A stretch of DNA of 64,000 bases from positions 70,344,496 to 70,408,495 of the forward strand of contig CM051457.1 in assembly GCA_028274465.1 (NCBI GenBank), read 5' to 3'. The notes below the pieces were generated by a model. The model ran no database searches. It worked only from the letters and a program-made list of their open reading frames with translations, and was not told where the DNA came from. The translations under genes were made by a program, and so were the position numbers. The number at the start of each line of letters is the position of its first letter. The first letter of the stretch is position 1. This DNA is from Plantago ovata (Eukaryota > Streptophyta > Magnoliopsida > Lamiales > Plantaginaceae). Positions 56,395 through 64,000 of this stretch are shown piece by piece.

Positions 56395-57181
56395 CCAGAA
56401 CTTCCCAGAGCCTGTTCTGGGGGTTCGTAGCTTAGGGGACACTTTTTCATAGCAGATTGGAGCATGTAGGATCGCAATTCTTCGGAGATTGACAACCTTC
56501 GGTAACATTGTATCTTACAGTTTATTCTACTTATTTTTATATATCTTTCAACATGTTTTCTTCTATGATTTATGTTGATTGCATGCCTATTATGAGTAGC
56601 TAAACTTATCGTTGGTGGTAGTATGTGAATTCTTAGTGAAGGGAAGATAATCATGCTAATGGCTATATCGCGCATTATACTCCGTGTTATTGCTTTATTT
56701 CGTTGATCAGGCTCAGCCTAAATTCTCGTATGTTGTATTAATTATTATGCACAATTGGACCCTCGTCGACCTATGCGCATCTATATCTTCGTAGTGTTGA
56801 ATAATTACGGAACACAATAGGACAATAGTGATTGACTTGTCAGTATCTTTATCTTCGTAGTGCTTAATAATTGCAACAGGACATTAGATTGATCAAAGAT
56901 CTCCATGCAAGACCGAGGAATTTACGCATGATTATTGACCCGTTATGCTTTGAAGAATCATACTATCACCAATCTCCATTATCTGTTAGAAAAACCTTTG
57001 CTTTTACGTCTGCTGTTTTTATATTCTCTAGTTAAATAGATAAAGCTAGTTATAGTCCTGAGAGAATGACACTCGAGGTCATTCTACTGCTACACTACGG
57101 TTTCGTTGTAGTTGTGAATTCCCTTTGGCTAAATAACAAATTTATTTGCTGAATCGGGACCCGACAAATCCGCGTTCATCA
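56395..57181 (+). repeat. F 3' LTR (partial)
   Basis: Aligns with about 41005-41789 (R-U5 side of the F LTR) and ends GCGTTCATCA at 57181, followed by the target duplication. It is head to head with the partial G LTR. Confidence 0.85.
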
Positions 57182-57186
57182 AGCGA
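57182..57186. repeat. Target-site duplication of the F/G block, right (AGCGA)
   Basis: Pairs with 40512-40516 (one mismatch). The H gag sequence resumes here. Confidence 0.8.
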
Positions 57187-58064
57187 CGCCTCGGATATTC
57201 GTTCACCTTGTGGTCCCTGCTGCCACAAGCGAAACACCAACCCTTCTTCTTCCAGCAGTTGCCTTCCTCGTGAGTTGTTCCTCCAAAGAAATTACACTTT
57301 ATGCTAGTTGAGTCTCCAATAATATCACCGAGTTGACGAGGTCGACTTTCCCACTGATTGCGAGGATACTTGGACGGAGACGGATGATCCTCCCTACTCG
57401 TGTGATCAGAACTCCTTTTTTCAGATCGATGAGGTTCATAACTCTTAGGTTCTCATCAACCATCCTCCAATTCAGTAGCTCTTTCCACGGCCTTCGCGTA
57501 AGTTTCCATCTCGATTCCAAACAGGTGGAACCTGATCTTAGGCTTCAACCCTCGTACAAAGTACCTCATCTTTTCCATTTCATCAACTTGGAAGTGTAGA
57601 ACATAATTCAACAATCTCGTGAATTTAAGATCATACTCGGGCACCATCATCTTCCCTTGCACCAAATTTTCGAAGTCATTCGTTCTTCTCTTACGGACAG
57701 AGCGGGGAACATACTTGTCCACAAATTTCTTCACAAAATCCTCCCATGTGCGAGGTTTTCCTTCTCTCCTCCACTGTGCATCAACGGTGACCCACCAATG
57801 TCGTGCTGGTCCATCGAGCTGAAACACTACAAGTTCCACCATTTGTGCATCATTGAAGTGCAAGATACTGAACAAATCCTCGATGCCCTCAATCCAGACT
57901 TCAGCATGCCTTGAATGGGGTGATCCTTCAAACCTTTCCGGGTGAAAACGAGTGAACCTCGCAGCTGCCGACAACGTTAGAGTTTCTTGATGTGTCATAA
58001 CTGGCGGCGCGATCACACTTGCTACTTGGCAGGAGGCATTTGGAGCTGCGAGCATTTGCTGCAT
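57187..58064 (-). pseudogene. gag: H unit b gag, main part
   Basis: Same chromovirus-like gag as 37034-38182 (RFHPERFEGSP, AEVWIEGIEDLF, KYVPRSVRKRRTNDF). The N-terminus and leader junction near 58064-58097 are shorter than in units a and c. The 3' end is at 40417-40511 beyond the F/G block. Broken. Confidence 0.82.
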
Positions 58065-58833
58065 CGAGTCTGGTGCATTAGCATCATTGGCGGCGGGAGA
58101 GACGTGTGAGAGTAAACGAGATTACAAAGGTCAAAATCAAATTAGGGAGACATAAGTAAGATAATAACTTATCAATAAGTACATCCTCGAGTGTGTCTAA
58201 CCTAGCATACAAGGTAGACATAAATTGAAAATGAAACGACGATAAGCATATGTAAGGAATTCATTAAAGAAGCATAAGATACACATCAAAAACACATTAA
58301 GCAAGCAATGGCCCAAAGTGTTCTCTCATAAAGTGATCAGTCATTTGACCCCGGTTAACACAAATCACTTAAACAGTCGGCCGCCTGCCAGTGATTTATG
58401 TCGACTTTGGTTAAACAATAAATCGCAATATGACTAAACCAAGCAAGAACCTACATCAACCTCAATAAGTAAAATAAATGCATTAATACGTGTTTAAAGC
58501 ATGCAACCAATGGCTTTATAGTAAATAAATATACTTTTAAACAAATACCCATGCATTTAAAATAAACAATCAAATGGTCGTAAAGAAAACGAACGAAAGT
58601 GACAATCATAAGATTGTTATTGAGGTTTAATAGAATCAACAACAAGACAGTTTTGGAAAAAAAAACAGTAGGATAGGTGACGTGCAAACGGAACAACTCA
58701 GAGTTAGTGCGGAAGACTAAACAGTACAAGAGACAGAACAAAACCACTCAATCTATATCCAGCGACTCGGACCCTCACACACACCCCCAAAGGTCTGAAC
58801 ATCCTATCCTAGCAAGCTTGAGTTTGAACTCAA
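58065..58833 (-). other. H unit b untranslated leader
   Basis: Non-coding. Nearly identical to the distal part of 61346-62183. It has the same dyad next to the primer site, with one change relative to unit a. Confidence 0.75.
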
Positions 58834-58845
58834 ACTCTGATACCA
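58834..58845 (-). other. Primer-binding site, H unit b
   Basis: Minus strand TGGTATCAGAGT, a one-base variant of the Met-tRNA site, two bases from the LTR edge at 58848. Confidence 0.82.
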
Positions 58846-58847
58846 AC

Positions 58848-60196
58848 TGTAACGGTACCGATTTTTAAAATAAAGTAATTCTTTCGAAAATAAAGTAATT
58901 TTGAAATTCGTAGGTAACGGTCTTCAATAAATGATGAGAAACGGGTTTTGGCGCGAGCTTACAAATTTTAAAGTAGAATAGGGATACGGTAACTAAAATC
59001 AAAGTCAAATTTAAATGAACAGACAGTGAAGACGAAAGAGTTTTTCTTCTTATTTCTAGTAAATAAAATCCCACGAGCTCCCAAACCCAACTCTCAGTCG
59101 TTGGATGCCTAGACTTGATCTTCTTCAACAAAATCTACAAGGAAGGAATTTTGAAAACAGAAAGAGTGTGAGATAAAGGATCTCAGTGAGGTTCTAAGTT
59201 TAAAAGACAGAACAGCAAACGGTTTTGAAAACAAACATTTGTAGCAAGCGAAGCAGTAACAGAAACAGATAACATAACAGAGACATACAAAAACAGATAA
59301 GGTGAAGTCCGTTGGTGCAACCCGCCTTGTTACTCCTACTCCCAGAATGCCCTTATAGCTCCCTCCAGAGGGTACAACTCTAGACAGAAACAGAAACAGA
59401 ACCTACGACCCTAATAGACCTCATCGACTTCTACCTCGTGTCTAAAAGGGAATAGACTAGGCAATAACCAAATAAACCCGATAGTCCACATTACCCAAGT
59501 CTACCTAGTTACAACCTAATCGACCGGCAACACAGATACAGACAGAAACAATAACAAATAAAGTGCTCGGATAACCGAGTTACATTCCTGCAGAAGAGTC
59601 AATACAAACAGAACAACACCGTACATAATAAAGTAAATACAATACAATATACATGCATATCACATTGCCTTCCAGGTTTTAAAACAAACAAACTTTGGGG
59701 TGAACAATCACCTTAAACTTCGCCGGTCCACGAAAGCACAACGACTTAAAAGCTAACGAACGGAACACCTAAACAGAAATTGTCTAGTTACTAACTATAA
59801 GTCAAACAAAAGCTAAAAGGATAAGAATAAAAAGGTAGGTGAAGGAGTGGAAAAGGAGGGGCTCGAACTCGGGACCTTTAAGTTAGTCACACAACTCTTA
59901 ACCAACCGAGCTAGAAAACAACTAGTGACTCGACTTCACCAAGACATAAAGCAGTTCACTACCTTTTAGAAAACACTTTCAAACTCGGATTTCAAAATTA
60001 CCAAAATAACCCCACAGTAGATTGCAAATCTGTACTACAGTTTCTTACAACTTCAGAATAGTCCTCAAAAGAAATTCGGTTTAACATTTTAGTCCATGGG
60101 TTGTGAAATTACTAACCTGCCCTCAAACAGTAATTGCATAAAAGTCCTTTTTAATTTTCAGAAAGCACAAACAAGCCAAACAAGTTTCTAAACATA
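58848..60196 (-). repeat. H LTR-containing segment between units b and c
   Basis: As 39035-40416 but with an extra block (about 59034-59103) that is also in the segment at 62198 and not at 39035. The tRNA-like segment is at 59845-59914. Confidence 0.7.
59845..59914 (-). repeat. tRNA-like segment, H segment b/c
   Basis: Same A-box-like and B-box-like sequence as at 39970-40038. Confidence 0.6.
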
Positions 60197-61345
60197 CTAA
60201 ACCGTCCACAAAAATCCATAAATCTCCCAAACTAGTCCACTTGTCAGTCCACATTGGTCAAACATAATTGCAAAAAGGTCCTTTAGAGCCTCATGCCCAA
60301 CCCCACTGTAGACCTTCGCCTTGGTTGTTGCACCATCTCCTTGGTTTTTCGAAACCGTGCTACCAGGTCGTCCTTCCTTAATCAGAGAGCGACGCCTCGG
60401 ATATTCGTTCACCTTGTGGTCCCTGCTGCCACAAGCGAAACACCAACCCTTCTTCTTCCAGCAGTTGCCTTCCTCGTGAGTTGTTCCTCTAAAGAAATTA
60501 CACTTTATGCTAGTTGAGTCTCCAGTAATATCACCGAGTTCACGAGGTCGACTTTCCCACTGATTGCGAGGATACTTGGACGGAGACGGATGATCCTTCC
60601 TACTCGTGTGATCAGAACTCCTTTTTCCAGATCGATGAGGTTCATAACTCTCAGGTTCTCCTCAACCACCCTCCAATTCAGCAGCTCTTTCCACGGCCTT
60701 CGCGTAAGTTGCCATCTCGATTCCAAACAGGTGGAACCTGATCTTAGGCTTCAACCCTCGTACAAAGTACCTCATCTTTTCCATTTCATCAATTTGGAAG
60801 TGTAGAACATACTTCAACAATCTCGTGAATTTAAGATCATACTCGGGCACCATCATCTTCCCTTGCACCAAATTTTCGAAGTCATTCGTTCTTCTCTTAC
60901 GGACAGAGCGGGGGACATACTTGTCCACAAATTTCTTCACAAAATCCTCCCATGTGCGAGGTTTTCCTTCTCTCCTCCACTGTGCATCAACGGTGACCCA
61001 CCAACGTCGTGCTGGTCCATCGAGCTGAAACACTGCAAGTTCCACCATTTGTGCATCATTGAAGTGCAAGATACTGAACAAATCCTCGATGCCCTCAATC
61101 CAGACTTCAGCATGCCTTGAATGGGGTGATCCTTCAAACCTTTCCGGGTGAAAACGAGTGAACCTCGCAGCTGCCGACAACGTTAGAGTTTCTTGATGTG
61201 GCATAACTGGCGGCGCGATCGCACTTTCTACTTGGCGGGAGGCATTTGGAGCTGCGAGCATTTGCTGCATCGAGTCTGGTGCATTAGCATCATTGGCGGC
61301 GGGGTTGCTGCTGCTGGTACCGCACGTGGTGTTCCTTGGAGCCAT
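60197..61345 (-). pseudogene. gag: H unit c gag (no foreign insertion)
   Basis: ATG at 61345 (MAPRNTTCGTSSS). Gag core as in unit a, zinc-knuckle region near 60430-60500, C-terminal block HEALKDLFAIMFDQ. It gives the empty-site reference for the F/G insertion (near 60385). No pol follows. Broken by one or two changes. Confidence 0.84.
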
Positions 61346-62183
61346 CCTATCGCAATTAGTCTAAGGTCAATAACGTAATTAACGTCCTCAAGAGTGGCGT
61401 AACGTGAACTAAGGCACTAACTTAAGTCAATCTGGCGTGAACAAGCAAGAGACGTGTGAGAGTAAACGAGATTATGAAGGTCAAAATCAAATTAGGGAGA
61501 CATAAGTAAGATAATAACTTATCAATAAGTAAATCCTCGAGTGTGTCTAACCTAGCATACAAGGTAGACATAAATTGAAAATGAAACGACGATAAGCATA
61601 TGTAAGGAATTCATTAAAGAAGCATAAGCTACACATCAAAAACACATTAAGCAAGCAATGGCCCAAAGTGTTCTCTCACAAAGTGATCAGTCATTTGACC
61701 CCGGTTAACACAAATCACTTAAACAGTCGGCCGCCTGCCAGTGATTTATGTCGACTTTGGTTAAACAATAAATCGCAATATGACTAAACCAAGCAAGAAC
61801 CTACATCAACCTCAATAAGTAAAACAAATGCATTAATACGTGTTTAAAGCATGTAACCAATGGCTTTATAGTAAATAAATATACTTTTAAACAAATACCC
61901 ATGCATTTAAAATAAACAATCAAATGGTCGTAAAGAAAACGAACGAAAGTGACAATCATAAGCTTGTTATTGAGGTTTAACAGAATCAACAACAAGACAG
62001 TTTTGGAAAACAAAACAGTAGGATAGGTGACGTGCAAACGGAAGAACTCAGAGTTAGTGCAGAAGACTAAACAGTATAAGAGACGGAACAAAACAACTCA
62101 ATCTATATCCAGCGACTCGGACCCTCACACACACCCCCAAAGGCCAGAAGATCCTATCCTAGCAAGCTTGAGTTTGAACTCAA
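61346..62183 (-). other. H unit c untranslated leader
   Basis: Non-coding, as in unit a. The dyad next to the primer site is at about 62165-62186. No gene. Confidence 0.75.
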
Positions 62184-62195
62184 GCTCTGATACCA
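62184..62195 (-). other. Primer-binding site, H unit c
   Basis: Minus strand TGGTATCAGAGC, two bases from the LTR edge (TATAACGG) at 62198. Confidence 0.85.
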
Positions 62196-62197
62196 AC

Positions 62198-64000
62198 TAT
62201 AACGGTACCGATTTTTAAAATAAAATAATTCTTTCGAAAATAAAGTAATTTTGACATTCATAGGTAACGGTCTTCAATAAATGATGAGAAACGGGTTTTG
62301 GCGCGAGCTTACAAATTTTAAAGTAGAATAGGGATACGGTAACTAAAATCAAAGTCAAATTTAAATGAACAGACAGTGAAGACGAAAGAGTTTTTCTTCT
62401 TATTTCTAGTAAATAAAATCCCACGAGCTCCCAAACCCAACTCTCAGTCGTTGGATGCCTAGACTTGATCTTCTTCAACAAAATCTACAAGGAAGGAATT
62501 TTGAAAACAGAAAGAGTGTGAGATAAAGGATCTCAGTGAGGTTCTAAGTTTAAAAGACAGAACAGCAAACGGTTTTGAAAACAAACATTTGTAGCAAGCG
62601 AAGCAGTAACAGAAACAGATAACATAACAGAGACATACAAAAACAGATAAGGTGAAGTCCGTTGGTGCAACCCGCCTTGTTACTCCTACTCCCAGAATGC
62701 CCTTATAGCTCCCTCCAGAGGGTACAACTCTAGACAGAAACAGAAACAGAACCTACGACCCTAGTAGACGTCATCGACTTCTGCCTCGCGTCTAAAAGGG
62801 AATAGACTAGCCAATAACCAAATAAACCCGATAGTCCACACTACCCAAGTCTACCTAGTTACAACCTAATCGACTGGCCACATAGAAACAGAAACAAATA
62901 AAGTGCTCGGATAACCGAGTTACATTCCTGCAGAAGAGTCAGTACAAACAGAACAACACCGTACATAATAAAGTAAAATGTACATGCATAGAGCATATTT
63001 ACTTTTAAAGCAGTAGCATACAGAATACAATACACATATGTATATAAACATGCATAGCACATTGCCTTCCAGGTTTTAAAAACAGACAAACTTTGGGGTG
63101 AACACTCATCTTAAACTTTGCGAGCAACGGTCCATGAAGACACAACGACTTAAGAGCTAACGAACGGAACACCTAAACAGAAAGTGTATAGTTACTAACT
63201 AGAAGTCGAAACAAAAGTTAAATGGATAAAAGTAAAAGGTCGGAGAAGTGGCAAAGGTGGGGTTTGAACTTGGGACCTTTAAGTTAGTCTAACAAGAACC
63301 TAACCAACTAGGCTAGCAAGTCAAGTGGTTTTTAAAGTCAAAGACAGCAAGTACTTAATTGTACGGTTTTCAGAAATCAACTTTTGAAATTACTAAAAAC
63401 ACCCTCAGTAGTAAATTGCAAAACAGAACAACACTTTTTAGTAATATCGAAACAGTCCTCAAAAGAAAACCCGATTTAACAGTTTAGTGCAGAGCACATG
63501 AAATTCCCATTTTACCGTCAAAACATAAATTACCAAAATGCCCTTTACAGATTAAATTACGAAAATATAATCACGGTTTTCAGAAATCAAACTAACTTGA
63601 CGCTTTTAGAATCAACATAACAGGAGTCCACGATCATTACACTAAATCCGAACAGTCCAGGTCAAAGAATGAAATTACTATTTTGGCCCTCAGTTCAAAA
63701 TTGCATAAAGGTTATTTTAGGTTTCCAGAATTCCCAAAACAGTCATCAGGTTATAATGTCAAGAGTCCAAGCCGGTCAACATTAGGTCAAACTGTCCAGG
63801 TGGATCAAAATCGAAAAGTCAAGTTCATCACTCTGCCATAACAACACAACCCAGTTCCTAAACTATCCTAAGTCCCGGTTCCCATACAGTTTCACGGTCA
63901 AGGCCAGCAAGGGCAATTTGGTCATATAAGGAAACAATTACAGAAATCGGAAAAGAATAGGCAGAGCAGTTTACCTTTGACGAATCCGGAAAAGAGAGTA
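62198..64000 (-). repeat. H LTR-containing segment right of unit c, leaving the window
   Basis: Up to about 62975 it is nearly identical to 58848-59637. Beyond that it is clearly more diverged and differs in length, though it still carries the tRNA-like segment (63246-63316). No ORF is supported to the window end. Confidence 0.7.
63246..63316 (-). repeat. tRNA-like segment, diverged copy
   Basis: Same arrangement as the three others but with several changes (TAGCCTAGTTGG, AAGTTCAAACC). The box-like motifs are better conserved than the sequence around them. Confidence 0.55.

Larger units (their letters stand above)
40517..57181. mobile_element. F/G block: Athila-like Ty3/Gypsy elements in opposite orientation
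   Basis: 16.7 kb between 5-bp duplications within an H gag. F (plus) runs from its LTR at 40517 and has an LTR end at 57181. G (minus, 48030-56394) lies inside. The Athila assignment rests on the gag type, the Asp-tRNA primer site (TGGCGCC...CGGGGA), LTRs of about 1.3 kb with TGATGAA/TTCATCA ends, and a GGGGAGT polypurine tract. Neither has recognisable RT, RNase H or integrase, so both are non-autonomous. By hand the outer F LTR sequences differ by about 2% over 780 bp (about 0.8 million years) and the two G LTR sequences by about 1.7% (about 0.65 million). Both look broken, F more so. Confidence 0.85.
36040..64000 (-). mobile_element. Array H: tandem gag-only chromovirus-like Ty3/Gypsy units (interrupted by F/G)
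   Basis: Three internal domains, each with a primer site next to a TGTAACGG (or TATAACGG) LTR edge (39035, 58848, 62198), lie head to tail in minus orientation. LTR-containing segments are shared between neighbours. The period is about 3.35 kb (58848 to 62198), about 3.14 kb (39035 to 58848 after setting aside the F/G block) and about 3.27 kb for the leftmost unit. Each encodes only gag, with no RT, integrase or protease. The gag resembles chromovirus (Tekay/Del-like) gag. The left end is cut against copy D, the right end leaves the window. The outer LTR boundary opposite the primer site could not be fixed by eye. The units look broken, with several changes each. Confidence 0.82.

Noticed and set aside
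40517-57181. F/G block as one symmetrical palindromic element
   Set aside because: The arms differ in the second ORF and by several percent in the LTR halves, and each orientation has its own primer site, so two family members are involved.

Overview
The window looks like repeat-packed nuclear DNA of a flowering plant, probably pericentromeric or other heterochromatin. I recognise no host gene, rRNA or functional tRNA in 64 kb. Almost all of it is LTR retrotransposons of three families, nested in or abutting one another. The plant call rests on a Sirevirus-like Ty1/Copia family (initiator-Met tRNA primer site, about 1.7 kb LTRs, an extra ORF after pol), an Athila-like Ty3/Gypsy family (Asp-tRNA primer site) and a chromovirus-like Ty3/Gypsy gag.

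Region 1 (1-36039), Sirevirus-like Copia. Copy A (1-6062, minus) ends at a 100-N gap. Copy B (6163-14459, minus) begins after the gap and has its 5' LTR at 12790-14459. The DNA on both sides of the gap is the same ~4.7 kb stretch, so A and B may be overlapping ends of one locus. B abuts the extra ORF of an older copy D (minus; 14460-18440 and 31342-36039). Copy C (18441-31336, plus) is inserted into the integrase region of D. C has two 1686-bp LTRs and a clean 5-bp target duplication, TAATC. By a hand count its LTRs differ at about 11 sites (about 0.65%), suggesting an insertion a few hundred thousand years old.

Region 2 (36040-40511 and 57187-64000), chromovirus-like Gypsy array H (minus). 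At least three gag-only internal domains alternate with LTR-containing segments, with a period of about 3.1-3.35 kb. No reverse transcriptase or integrase is seen, so the array depends on other elements or is dead. A tRNA-like segment recurs in every unit.

Region 3 (40517-57181), Athila-like Gypsy block inserted into one H gag, flanked by a 5-bp duplication with one mismatch. It holds F (plus) and G (minus) in opposite orientations. Both carry gag-protease and a second ORF and lack recognisable RT/IN. The G second ORF is an uninterrupted 447 codons. The LTRs meet head to head near 56395.

What stands out: a heptamer, TTGCTGA/TCAGCAA, is enriched many-fold in coding and non-coding parts of the Copia family on both strands; a GC-rich palindrome sits both upstream of the Athila-like LTR TATA box and upstream of its second ORF; the gag-only Gypsy array is tandem; and similar accessory ORFs appear in two unrelated LTR superfamilies. 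Coordinates were read by eye, LTR divergences are hand counts, and no database search was possible.
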